The position numbers and the translations under genes are program-made. Shown here in pieces: positions 33,983 to 43,077 of a stretch of 64,000 nt of DNA (positions are counted from its first letter, which is position 1; each line of letters opens with the position of its first letter). Below the pieces are notes generated by a model. It did not search any database. It was given only the letters and a program-made list of their open reading frames with translations, and was not told the DNA's origin. Location of the stretch: positions 4,092,001 to 4,156,000 of the forward strand of contig NZ_CP083387.1 in the NCBI RefSeq assembly GCF_020042345.1, in the 5' to 3' direction. Source of the stretch: Arachidicoccus terrestris. GTDB lineage: Bacteria > Bacteroidota > Bacteroidia > Chitinophagales > Chitinophagaceae.

Positions 33983-34960
33983 CTACCATTCAATCGCCTG
34001 GTCTTCATCCGGAATCTGGGTATTGATTTTTCTTTCCATAATTAGTGAACCACGAATCGTATAATCGATAGTTGCATTTGAAACTGAGGTATAATCCGTA
34101 TAGTTATAATCTATATTATTGATCGTTAAATATCTATGAACCAAATACGGGAGTAGTTCATCCTGCACTTCTTCGATCGAATAATTGATTGTCTGATTGA
34201 CATGTAGATTCATCAGCGGATTATCGGAGTGCAGCGTCACCTCTTTTTTTACATCATCAAAATGTGCATAAATTTTGTAATTTCTTCTGTCTGCTTTGTT
34301 TTCGTCTACCGTGCCCGCATAGAAAAATATCGTGTGCTCATCCACAACATACGTCTCTATGGTATTTTTAACGATAGCTGCCCCATCTTCCTCTCCTTTT
34401 AGATAGACTTTTAAGGATGTTCCGCTATAGGTTCCTGAATAATCATTAAATGGTACGATTCTGAGTAGTGCCTTAGAATAGTTTCGTCTGGGATTAGCGG
34501 TATAATCAGAAGAAGGCTGAATGGTTAATGGCAGAACCCATTTGTCGACTAAATCTATATTTTTTAGCGTAAAGCCGACTTTAACGGTATTGATATTGAT
34601 TCCTTTTTGAATGGACACTGTGTCTGGTATGGTAAAGTACTGTTCGGTGAGCTCCTTATAATAGAGATCTGTCCTGTTTTGGAAGTTTTTAAAATTAAAA
34701 TCCTTAAGTGTGTCAGAATCCACGCCTAAATGTACAATAAGATTTTTTGTGTTATTGGTGGAGCCACTGACGATAACCGGTAATTCGTAATTGACTTGCC
34801 CATCAGGTTTGTACCGGATATGGATAGGTGTTACATCGTCGTTGTTTAAGGGTGCCTTAAAAGAAATATATTGTTCATATTGTTCTGAACTCCATTCCTT
34901 ATTGCAGGCTACCGTTATGAGGACTAGCAGAATGGAAAATATTGATGCTATCTTTTTCAT
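33983..34960 (-). CDS. DUF1735/DUF4361-type lipoprotein of a polysaccharide-uptake operon
   Basis: The 325-residue protein has a lipoprotein signal (MKKIASIFSILLVLITVAC, Cys at about 19). Residues about 20-155 (VNYELPVIVSGSTNN ... DLVDKWVLPLTI) resemble the DUF1735 immunoglobulin-like domain. Residues about 165-325 (YSGTYSGTSLKVY ... YTSVSNATIDYTIRGSLIME) resemble DUF4361. Such surface lipoproteins accompany SusC/SusD pairs and are thought to bind glycans. It lies 9 bp after susD and is the last gene of the operon. The exact family names are from memory of similar loci. Confidence 0.82.
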   Translation of the reverse strand: MKKIASIFSILLVLITVACNKEWSSEQYEQYISFKAPLNNDDVTPIHIRYKPDGQVNYELPVIVSGSTNNTKNLIVHLGVDSDTLKDFNFKNFQNRTDLYYKELTEQYFTIPDTVSIQKGININTVKVGFTLKNIDLVDKWVLPLTIQPSSDYTANPRRNYSKALLRIVPFNDYSGTYSGTSLKVYLKGEEDGAAIVKNTIETYVVDEHTIFFYAGTVDENKADRRNYKIYAHFDDVKKEVTLHSDNPLMNLHVNQTINYSIEEVQDELLPYLVHRYLTINNIDYNYTDYTSVSNATIDYTIRGSLIMERKINTQIPDEDQAIEW

Positions 34961-34969
34961 ATATAAAAT

Positions 34970-37027
34970 TTAGTTGTTGTATGTTTGCCAGCCGGGATTT
35001 TGTGTCAGGCGGCTGTCGCGTCTTAATTCTTCAATTGAAATCGGCCAGAAATACATTTTCGATGCAAATGTGCTTTGCAGCGCGAATGCCGCAACTGGTT
35101 GATGGAATAAATCTCTCTGATTGGCAGTCATCAGGACATTGTATCCATAGATCGGTAGGGCTAATTCGTTGGCCGCATCTTCCCATCTACGCAAGTCATA
35201 ATAACGCTCCTGCTCACCCATTAACTCAATCTGACGTTCACGTTTGATCGCCTTGCGTAATTGGGTGCTGCTGGAATAAACGGCCTGAGAAAAGTCAGGC
35301 AATCCTGCTCTGATTCTGACTGGTCGGATACCCTTCTGCATCTCATCCACGCTTCTTGAAATAGTATATATTTGTGCACTGTCCCAGCTTGCAATACTAT
35401 AAGAACCGTTTAATTCATTTAAGGCTTCTGCATATTCCAGCAGGATGTCGGCATAACGAATGGCGGGCTCATATTTGGGAACTACTTTATTGAGATCCCC
35501 ATTTTCATATGTGTCCTGCGGATTAACGTATTTTTTAATGCCGATTCCTGTTCGCAACCAGAACATGGTATTGGTATAACCATTGCCCGAACCGCGATAA
35601 TAAAATACCTGTTGTTCTCTGTTACGTTCCTCGGATTCATTGGTTAAGTCCCATACACTGCCGTTAAAGGCGACGGAAGCGTAAAATCTTGGTTCTCTGT
35701 TGGCAAACTGTAATGAGACCCCGGCCGCCAGTGGCTTATACCTGCCATCTGCGACATCTTGTTCAGTTACATAACCCCCTAGTCTTTGACTTCCGTTGCC
35801 GCGGCCATATTCCATATCTTTACCGGGTGCGTCTGTCCCATCGTTCATATAATAGGCATCACATTGTTTTAGGGTCATACCATGGGTATTCCAGCCAGAA
35901 GCGATTCGGGGCAACTGATGTACAACCATTACATTGATCCCCTCTGAAGACTGATTCTTCCCACGCGTAAAAATCAATTCCGGATTTTCAGAGGCTGATA
36001 ATTCTCCGTCAAAAAGTGCCCGATAGGATTCAAACGGATCTATATTGGACCAGCCGTCGGGCCAGGGTTTATTGGAATATTCTGGGTTATAGGGCGGGGT
36101 AATCGTGGGTGGATGTGTAATTGTTCCTGAACTACGGTATGGTGCAACATATAGATCATATACGCCTAATTGCATAACATCTTTAGCCGCTGCCGCTGCC
36201 CTGGCCCATTTTTGTTCTTCATAGGTCACAGACAGTAAAGGATTGCCCTGGTCATCCACTAATTCCTGCTTGTAATCCATGCTTCCCTTTCCGCCGTTAA
36301 TCAGTGGGCTGGCCGCATATAAAAAAGCTTTTGCACGGGTTGCTAAGGCAGCACCCTTGGTGGGTCTGGCAATGGCTAGCTGGCCTCTGCTTTGTGGCAG
36401 ATCCTTCGCGGCGAGCACCATTTCACGGCCAATATATTCTGCACAGGCGTCATAACTGCTTCTGGGCAAGGCCAGTTCTGCATAACTTTTAGTATAGTCA
36501 GCACCTTCATCCGGAATAATCGGAATAGGGCCATATTTTCTTAGCAAAAGCCAATAGTAATAGGCACGAACGAATCTGGCCTGCGCCTTGTAATCAGCTT
36601 TTTGGGCATCATCTATTACAGTAGATTGATCAATATTATGTATAAATATCGACGCGCTTCTGATTCCTTTATAGCATTCAGACCAGGAATCCTGTTTATC
36701 ACCCTCGTGATAATTGCCAAGATTAAATTGATTATAAGACAGCTGACTGGCTTCCTTAATATCATAGTCCTTATCCCTGTCTCCATAATAAATATCATCA
36801 GAGAAGTTAAAAGGCTCATAACCTTTACTGGCGACATCTGCGTTGACATCTGTCAGGTAGGAGTATGAATTGGCGAGCCATTCCTCAATATAATCAACAT
36901 TATTGAATGATTTATCAAGTGTCATCCGGTCCTTAAATAATTGATCGGATTCCAGGTATTTATTACAGGATATCAGTAGCGTCACCATCATTATTAGAAT
37001 GGTTGTAGCGGATAATTTTTTCATCAT
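34970..37027 (-). CDS. SusD/RagB family nutrient-binding lipoprotein
   Basis: The 685-residue outer-membrane lipoprotein starts with MMKKLSATTILIMMVTLLISC (lipobox LLISC). It has the TPR-type SusD fold: YKGIRSASIFIHNID, ARFVRAYYYWLLLRKYGPIPI (about 150-170), a long central region with ligand-facing aromatic residues, and the C-terminal RYADILLEYAEALNEL, KRERQIELMGEQERYYDLRRW and DSRLTQNPGW. It caps the SusC transporter and captures oligosaccharides at the cell surface. The gene lies 15 bp after susC and 9 bp before the DUF1735 gene. The glycan is unknown. Confidence 0.95.
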   Translation of the reverse strand: MMKKLSATTILIMMVTLLISCNKYLESDQLFKDRMTLDKSFNNVDYIEEWLANSYSYLTDVNADVASKGYEPFNFSDDIYYGDRDKDYDIKEASQLSYNQFNLGNYHEGDKQDSWSECYKGIRSASIFIHNIDQSTVIDDAQKADYKAQARFVRAYYYWLLLRKYGPIPIIPDEGADYTKSYAELALPRSSYDACAEYIGREMVLAAKDLPQSRGQLAIARPTKGAALATRAKAFLYAASPLINGGKGSMDYKQELVDDQGNPLLSVTYEEQKWARAAAAAKDVMQLGVYDLYVAPYRSSGTITHPPTITPPYNPEYSNKPWPDGWSNIDPFESYRALFDGELSASENPELIFTRGKNQSSEGINVMVVHQLPRIASGWNTHGMTLKQCDAYYMNDGTDAPGKDMEYGRGNGSQRLGGYVTEQDVADGRYKPLAAGVSLQFANREPRFYASVAFNGSVWDLTNESEERNREQQVFYYRGSGNGYTNTMFWLRTGIGIKKYVNPQDTYENGDLNKVVPKYEPAIRYADILLEYAEALNELNGSYSIASWDSAQIYTISRSVDEMQKGIRPVRIRAGLPDFSQAVYSSSTQLRKAIKRERQIELMGEQERYYDLRRWEDAANELALPIYGYNVLMTANQRDLFHQPVAAFALQSTFASKMYFWPISIEELRRDSRLTQNPGWQTYNN

Positions 37028-37042
37028 AATATACGTTTTATA

Positions 37043-40000
37043 TTATAAGTTGATTGTCAATCCAAGTGTGATGGATTTTGTTAGCGGATAAGTTTCGCCT
37101 CGCGGATCTACGGTTTCCGGGTCCCACAGTTTAAAAGGCGCCCAGGTGAATAAATTGGTGGCAATGCAATAAATGCGCAGGCCACTCATATGGACCCTGT
37201 TGAGCATTTCTTTAGGTAGGGAATAACCAAGGTCCAGGTTTTTAAGTCTCAGATACCTTCCGTTGCGCAACCAATAAGTTGAATTTCTGTGATTATTGCC
37301 TTCGAAGATGTTATAGCTTAATCTTGGATAGGGAGCGTTGGGGTTTTCCGTTGAAGGATCACCGGAAAGATCGGCAGATATCCACCGGTTCTCAACCATG
37401 CCTTTTAAAATGTTTCCCCATTCACCCTCACTGAAAGCATATACGGTCTTTCCGTAAATAAAGAAACTAGAATTGCCTGCTCCCTGAAAGAGCACACTGA
37501 GATCAAAGCCCTTCCAACTTGCAGAGGCAGCAAAACCATAAATCAAATTCGGCGTTTTGGTGGAGCCGATCGCCACAATATCGTCATTATCAATAAGGCC
37601 ATCACCGTTCACATCTTTGTATTTGATATCTCCGGGCTGATAGGCTCCGAAAGTCTGGGTGGGACTATTGCGAATATCATCATAGTCCTTAAACAATCCC
37701 AGTGCAATTAACCCCCTGTTCTGGTCAACCCGGTAGCCCTTTTGCATCTGATATGGATATACACTTTCTTCCTCGTCGCGCTCCAGAACTTCATTTTTAC
37801 TGAGCGTTATGTTGCCACGAAGCGTAACCAGCACCTTATTGAACTCATGCTTCAACGTAAAATTGCCGTCGATTCCCATGGAACGTACAGCACCTACATT
37901 GGCGCTGGGCAGACTGGTTAAACCGATATAAGCAGGAAGGAAATTTCTTTGCATATAAATACCGGTACGCTCATCTTTAAAGGCGTCCACTGTTAATGAA
38001 AAATTGTTATTCCAGAAGGACAGATCTAAACCAATATCCTGTTTTGTAGCCACTTCCCAGGTGACATAAGGCGACGCTACCTGAGAATATCCTAATCCGC
38101 CAAAGAATTTATCGTTTCCAAACTCGGCCCAATCATAACCACCTATAGGGTTCCCATCTCCGTCCTTGAATTCCTGTAAGGTATATAAATAAGGGAATCG
38201 ATTGTCGCCTAAATTATCGTTGCCTACCTTTCCATAGGAATACCTGATTTTAAACAGATTAATCCATTTAAAATTGTTCTTAATGAGATTTTCCTCTGCT
38301 ATATTCCATGCACCGGAGATGGCCGGGAAGAAACCAAACTGGTGTCCCGAACTGAAATTTTCGGAACCGGTATACCCGAAATTGTAGTCGACAAAATATT
38401 TGCTTTTCCAGTTATAGGAAACCCTGCCTGCCAGCCCCTGGTTTTTCTTGGCGATTCCGTTTTTAATGTCAGTACCCAGGTTTTGGGTAAATGTTGTGGA
38501 TTCCTGGGTATATCTAAGGTCCAAACCAAAATGGTGATCCTGGATTGTACGGTGATAATTCAACATGCCAATTAAAAATTCTCTGCGCTTGCCGTCTGAA
38601 TTACTGGCTTGCGTTAACTGGCTGGGGCCAGCGATATGCGTGAAAATTAAATTGCCTTCCGGGTCCCTATGCCTTTCAGCACGCCATTGTTCAGGCCATT
38701 TATGCCTTTCGATCGTGCTGGAGTTGTATGTATCGTAGCCGAAGTTTCCCTCAAAAGTCAGGCCTTTCAACAAAAAGTTCAAATCCTGATTCAGTGTAAG
38801 ATTCGTCTGGATATTGTTATTCCAGGTCTCATTAAAGCCGGTTTGGGTAGCCGCTACCCAAGGGTTGGTTTTGTTCCCCGTGCCGATAGCCGGGACATAC
38901 CCGTTAGAGTATGTGATGGGCGTACGGATCGCGGTATAACCAAATAATTCTCCCCAAACGTCATTATCGCCCAGGCCCGGGCTGTTCCTTTTCGTGAGAG
39001 AGCCTGATACTCCTAATTTTAATACAGTGGTTTTCGTAACATTGACATCCGTATTAAGTCTGTAGGTCCATTTCTGGAAATCCGCATTGGTATTATAATC
39101 CTTTTTGAGCTGGTCATCGGTTTTGTACATGCCATGTTCGTCCAGGTAACTGCCGGATACAAAATACCGAGCCGTTGTGCCTCCGCCGTTCATGTTCACG
39201 CTGGCATGATTGGTAAAGGCGCCGTCCTTTAGCAGTTTTTCCGACCAGTCCACATCGGGATACAGATCCGGGTCCAGACCTAACCTTAATATTTCAAGTT
39301 CCACCGGACTGTAAATCGGCTCATTATTTCTGGTGATCCTGGCTTCGTTGATTAAACTAGCATAAGTATTCCCGTCGACGAATTCTGGTGTAATGGTACG
39401 TCTATTGTAGGACGATTCTACTTTTGCAGAGATGTTGGTCTTTCCGATGGTGCCATGTTTTGTTGTGATGAGCAGCACGCCATTAGCGCCTTTGGACCCA
39501 TACATGGCTGTGGCAGAGGCATCTTTTAACACTGAAAAGGACTTAATATCGTCAATGTTGATCTCATTGATATCCCGTTCAAATCCATCCACCAAAACAA
39601 GTGCACCATTACTGGCGCCAAAAGTAGATATTCCCCGGACCCAGAAGTTAGATATATCTTTACCCGGCTGTCCGGATGTCTGCATGGCCATGATGCCTGG
39701 AACATTTCCCGCCAGCATATTGACAATGCTGGCTGTGGGAGCCGATTTACGTAGTTCTCCGAGATCAACGGTGGTAATGGCTCCGGTTACATTCAACTTT
39801 TTCTGTTCACCGACTGCGGTCACAACCACTTCATCCATCGCTTTAACGACTGCTTTTGTCATCGATACATTCACGGGATCCGGCCCTTTAATCAGAATTT
39901 GTACGGTATCATATCCAACATAGGAAAATAATAATTTATGATATGCCTCCACTTTGATACTAAATGTACCTTCTTTGGTAGAGAAAGTCCCGAGGCCGGC

Positions 40001-40159
40001 AGAATTGATTACTGAGATGCTCACTCCGGATAAAGGTTCTCCAGTTTCTGCATCTGTTATCTTTCCTGAAATCGGAATTTTGTCTTGTGAAAATGCAGTT
40101 ACTGCGGTAAAAAGAAGTAATAAAAGTATATAAGGCTTTCGCATATATGCTCGCTTCAT
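37043..40159 (-). CDS. SusC/RagA family TonB-linked outer-membrane transporter
   Basis: The 1038-residue protein has a Sec signal (MRKPYILLLLLFTAVTAFSQ), a carboxypeptidase-regulatory-like beta sandwich at about 28-105 (ISGKITDAETGEPLSGVSIS ... LLFSYVGYDTVQI), and a TonB-box-like DEVVVTAVGEQKK at about 111. A plug domain follows, with FWVRGISTFG, PLVLVDG-type GALVLVDGFERDI and SATAMYGSKGANGVLLITTK. The 22-strand barrel ends in SITLGLTINL. It moves glycan fragments across the outer membrane with energy from TonB. No STN (FecR-signalling) domain is present, which fits with the lack of a sigma/anti-sigma pair nearby. Confidence 0.96.
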   Translation of the reverse strand: MKRAYMRKPYILLLLLFTAVTAFSQDKIPISGKITDAETGEPLSGVSISVINSAGLGTFSTKEGTFSIKVEAYHKLLFSYVGYDTVQILIKGPDPVNVSMTKAVVKAMDEVVVTAVGEQKKLNVTGAITTVDLGELRKSAPTASIVNMLAGNVPGIMAMQTSGQPGKDISNFWVRGISTFGASNGALVLVDGFERDINEINIDDIKSFSVLKDASATAMYGSKGANGVLLITTKHGTIGKTNISAKVESSYNRRTITPEFVDGNTYASLINEARITRNNEPIYSPVELEILRLGLDPDLYPDVDWSEKLLKDGAFTNHASVNMNGGGTTARYFVSGSYLDEHGMYKTDDQLKKDYNTNADFQKWTYRLNTDVNVTKTTVLKLGVSGSLTKRNSPGLGDNDVWGELFGYTAIRTPITYSNGYVPAIGTGNKTNPWVAATQTGFNETWNNNIQTNLTLNQDLNFLLKGLTFEGNFGYDTYNSSTIERHKWPEQWRAERHRDPEGNLIFTHIAGPSQLTQASNSDGKRREFLIGMLNYHRTIQDHHFGLDLRYTQESTTFTQNLGTDIKNGIAKKNQGLAGRVSYNWKSKYFVDYNFGYTGSENFSSGHQFGFFPAISGAWNIAEENLIKNNFKWINLFKIRYSYGKVGNDNLGDNRFPYLYTLQEFKDGDGNPIGGYDWAEFGNDKFFGGLGYSQVASPYVTWEVATKQDIGLDLSFWNNNFSLTVDAFKDERTGIYMQRNFLPAYIGLTSLPSANVGAVRSMGIDGNFTLKHEFNKVLVTLRGNITLSKNEVLERDEEESVYPYQMQKGYRVDQNRGLIALGLFKDYDDIRNSPTQTFGAYQPGDIKYKDVNGDGLIDNDDIVAIGSTKTPNLIYGFAASASWKGFDLSVLFQGAGNSSFFIYGKTVYAFSEGEWGNILKGMVENRWISADLSGDPSTENPNAPYPRLSYNIFEGNNHRNSTYWLRNGRYLRLKNLDLGYSLPKEMLNRVHMSGLRIYCIATNLFTWAPFKLWDPETVDPRGETYPLTKSITLGLTINL

Positions 40160-40171
40160 AGCAATAGTATT

Positions 40172-41581
40172 TTAGTTTTCTAATGAGATTTTTCTGATAC
40201 AATGGTTTTCTGCATCACCCACGTAAAAGACATGGTTGGTCGAATCATAGGCCAGGCCTTTCGGCTGATCGAATCTGGCTTCGGATCGAAGACCACCGTC
40301 GATATGACCATATGGATTCGGATCAATGCTGGAGCTTCCACGGCCTGCGAATGTGGTTACTTTGCCTTCTGGCGTCAGAATCCGAATGTCATGATTGCCC
40401 TGTTCAGTAAAGTAAAAATCATATTCATCTTTCTTGCCCGCATAATCAGGGTTTTTGACAAAGACGCCCTGATAAGGGTTCCAGAGCCTCGCCTGGGTCC
40501 CCACTCCATCTACCCAGGCATTTGCCCGTGGCTCCCCGCAAACGACATAAGGCTGCATGAAGGTTTTGGTATCCCAGTTATAATCTGTTCTTAGAATATA
40601 ATGCTGGTTGATGACGACTATGTATGCATAATTTCCGCTCGGATGGATATCAATCTGGAATTCCCAGCTGTTATCCTGAATTTTAAAGAGTTCATCATAG
40701 TCCTTTATGCCCAGATGATCCGTAAAATATTTATTCAGATCAAATCTATAGAACTGTCCTTTCTCATAGCTGTTAAAATAGAGCTCTCCGTTCACCGGAT
40801 GCACGGAGGCGCCGTTACACTGCTTGTATGAGGTCAGGACTTTGGGGTCCTTAAAACCGTTCGCCCTGGATAAAATTGAAGTGCTGATTCCGTTGACATC
40901 TCCCTGGTCATTGGCTACAATCATATACTGAGCATCTTTTGTAAAGGCGATGGTACGGATACGGCTCCAGTTGCCCATACCTCTGGTAATAGGCGTGGTA
41001 ACGACACTGTCTCTAAAATTGAGTAACCTGATATCTCCTCCATCCTGTCCCATATATAACAGACCTGGATTTTTAGGATCAAAAATTAACCAGGATGGAT
41101 TGAAGAAGCCGCCACAGTCGTCAAAGGGTCCGTCTTTTATATCGTAATTTCCCCTTTCATCTTCGGCGCCTGCAAGTGTCGTGACGACCATACGCCGTTG
41201 ATAATTAAACGCATCGGCCGCTTTAGCCAATTGCTGCGTATTTTTTGACCCAACGGTTACTTCTATTTCGCCGGAGTAGGCTCTGTCTGGTACAACGCAG
41301 TATATGGCATCATTGTGCACTGTGATAACGGTTGCCTGTTTCTCCCCGATCTTTACAGAAACAATAGACTTGTCGTTTCCAAAGTTTTTTCCATACAGGA
41401 CGAGTTGCTGGCCACCGCCACCTGTTTTGGGAAAGAAATCGTTCACTACAACCTCCTGGGCAGGATTGTAAGCGTGGGATTCAGACTTTACAGAATCCTT
41501 TTTACATCCGATCGTGCTGATTGTTACAAGCAGCAGTAAAATACACAGATCAGTAATCTGTATTCTTTTTATACAATTCAT
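40172..41581 (-). CDS. IPT/TIG- and NHL-repeat lipoprotein, first gene of the SusCD operon
   Basis: The 469-residue lipoprotein (signal ICILLLLVTISTIGC) has an IPT/TIG domain at about 45-120 (VNDFFPKTGGGGQQLVLYGKNFG ... IYCVVPDRAYSGEIEVTVG). A beta-propeller of NHL-like repeats follows to the end (WLIFDPKNPGLLYMGQDGG, then GLAYDSTNHVFYVGDAENH CIRKI). Such proteins sit on the cell surface beside SusC/SusD systems and probably bind carbohydrate. It is 12 bp upstream of susC. The operon therefore has order TIG/NHL, SusC, SusD, DUF1735, and contains no hydrolase. Confidence 0.87.
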   Translation of the reverse strand: MNCIKRIQITDLCILLLLVTISTIGCKKDSVKSESHAYNPAQEVVVNDFFPKTGGGGQQLVLYGKNFGNDKSIVSVKIGEKQATVITVHNDAIYCVVPDRAYSGEIEVTVGSKNTQQLAKAADAFNYQRRMVVTTLAGAEDERGNYDIKDGPFDDCGGFFNPSWLIFDPKNPGLLYMGQDGGDIRLLNFRDSVVTTPITRGMGNWSRIRTIAFTKDAQYMIVANDQGDVNGISTSILSRANGFKDPKVLTSYKQCNGASVHPVNGELYFNSYEKGQFYRFDLNKYFTDHLGIKDYDELFKIQDNSWEFQIDIHPSGNYAYIVVINQHYILRTDYNWDTKTFMQPYVVCGEPRANAWVDGVGTQARLWNPYQGVFVKNPDYAGKKDEYDFYFTEQGNHDIRILTPEGKVTTFAGRGSSSIDPNPYGHIDGGLRSEARFDQPKGLAYDSTNHVFYVGDAENHCIRKISLEN

Positions 41582-42346
41582 AGCTTAACCTTAAAAAATC
41601 TACAATGATTATCAACTAGTTTATCAGCCGTCTGGTATTTAATACTATATGGTCTAAGTTAATTTTTGTGGCTTTAAACATTTCATTAGCAAATATGAGT
41701 TAAAGAAAGCCAAATGTTAATTAAAAATTGTTCAAAAATTTGCAGTTTTGATTCAATTAGTGTGGGGTATAAAATGTGGCAATCTTCAAATTGTATCGTA
41801 ATCGATAGTTGGAAACTTGATGTATGTTAATGAGCTTTTTTCAAGTTGTTGAACTTAAACACGTTAATTTAAAAATCTGCTGTTTTTTCTTAATCGTATA
41901 TTAAAAACCATGTGAAGGTCAAAAACAGCAGCCTCTGTAGGCACTCGTTATTCTTGCCTTCTCAACACTTTAGATGTTTATAAAGTGAAGCATATGGCAA
42001 TTTATGGGAAAGTAGAAAATGGTGTAGGTTAAAAACGTGGCAAGGATCCCAAGAAAAGTTTTTGGAAAGCAAATAAAAGGAGATTATCGATATAGACCCC
42101 TGATTTATCGTTACGGCAAAGAACGGCAGAGGTTTTTAATTTGATTCAGCGGATATTGCGCTTTACTTAGTCAAATTGCAGGTTGATCCATGTATTTAAA
42201 ATTAAAGAAGGGATATCAGATTATCCCTTCTCTTACTGTATCAAGTATACAGTCAACAAAATATAATATTACGATAGCACTCGGGGAATTGTTTTAATGA
42301 GTGGTCATAATGCGCCGCTCACTTGGAATCCAGCATTCCTTTTATC
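41582..42346. other. Long AT-rich intergenic region upstream of the SusCD operon
   Basis: This 765-bp gap must hold the promoter of the operon, but I found no exact TAnnTTTG on the minus strand in the first ~200 bp. It contains an 11-bp inverted repeat CTGCTGTTTTT/AAAAACAGCAG (41877-41887 and 41921-41931) with a 33-bp loop, of unknown role, and the terminator of the thiol-peroxidase gene near its other end. No convincing gene is visible. Confidence 0.5.
42200..42231 (-). terminator. Terminator downstream of the thiol-peroxidase gene
   Basis: AGAAGGGATA-6 nt-TATCCCTTCT is a perfect 10-bp stem; on the minus strand TTAATTTT follows. It lies about 115 bp after the stop codon. Confidence 0.7.
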
Positions 42347-43024
42347 TTATTGAATGGCAGCGAGCGCCTTTTCATAGTTAGGCTCTTCTGTGATTTCCGG
42401 CACCTGCTGCTCATAAATAATCTTGCCTTCCGGATTTATCACTACAACAGCACGGCTCAATAAACCTTGTAACGGCCCGTCTGCCATCTGAACACCGTAT
42501 TGATGTCCGAAGTCGGTCCTGAAATCAGAGAGCATTACCACGTTTTCTATGCCCTCTGCACCACAGAACTGGGACTGGGCGAAAGGCAGGTCTTTTGAAA
42601 TACAAAGCACTGTTGCATTTGGAACTGATGCTGCATCTTTATTGAATTGTCTGACGGATGCAGCGCAAACGCCAGTATTGACGCTTGGAAAGATATTCAG
42701 AATGACATATTTTCCTTTAAAATCTGACAGGGATTTATTCGAAAGGTCAACGCCAACCAGTGTAAAATCCGGGGCTTCCGTACCCTTTTGCGGTAGGGCA
42801 CCTACCGTGTGAATGGGATTACCTTTAAATTGAATTGTTGTCATAAATGATGTATTTTTTTGTGAAGGATTATAATTATTAACGCCATTTTCTTTGCTGA
42901 CGGCTGTTGTATCGAGGTCTTTGTTCGCCTCTCCCTTAGACGCCGGCGTTTGCTGACAGCTAACGATTGTCAATAAACAAGCAGCCGCTACAAATAGTTT
43001 GTAAGTTTTTGTTATCCACTTCAT
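42347..43024 (-). CDS. tpx: Lipoprotein-anchored thiol peroxidase (Tpx)
   Basis: From the ATG at 43024 the protein has 225 residues. Residues 1-23 are a lipoprotein signal (LFVAAACLLTIVSC). Residues about 24-60 form a low-complexity linker (GEANKDLDTTAVSKENGVNN). From about residue 61 (MTTIQFKGNPIHTVGALPQKG) a complete atypical 2-Cys Tpx follows, with the peroxidatic Cys in FPSVNTGVCAASVRQFN and the resolving Cys in FAQSQFCGAEGIE. Tpx proteins are usually about 167 residues with no anchor. The DNA just before the internal ATG (42842) is A-rich and looks like an ordinary 5' UTR, so a second, cytoplasmic product is possible. The gene follows an aldo/keto reductase by 53 bp. Confidence 0.93.
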   Translation of the reverse strand: MKWITKTYKLFVAAACLLTIVSCQQTPASKGEANKDLDTTAVSKENGVNNYNPSQKNTSFMTTIQFKGNPIHTVGALPQKGTEAPDFTLVGVDLSNKSLSDFKGKYVILNIFPSVNTGVCAASVRQFNKDAASVPNATVLCISKDLPFAQSQFCGAEGIENVVMLSDFRTDFGHQYGVQMADGPLQGLLSRAVVVINPEGKIIYEQQVPEITEEPNYEKALAAIQ

Positions 43025-43077
43025 AATTGTATGTTTATTTATTTGAAATGCAGATCTCAAAATTACTCCTTTATATG

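Noticed and set aside
39432-39923. 163-codon frame antisense to susC
   Set aside because: Fully covered by the conserved SusC gene; no start signal or family motif.
41877-41931. Inverted repeat CTGCTGTTTTT/AAAAACAGCAG as a terminator
   Set aside because: The 33-bp loop is long, no gene ends next to it, and it is only noted as part of the long intergenic region.
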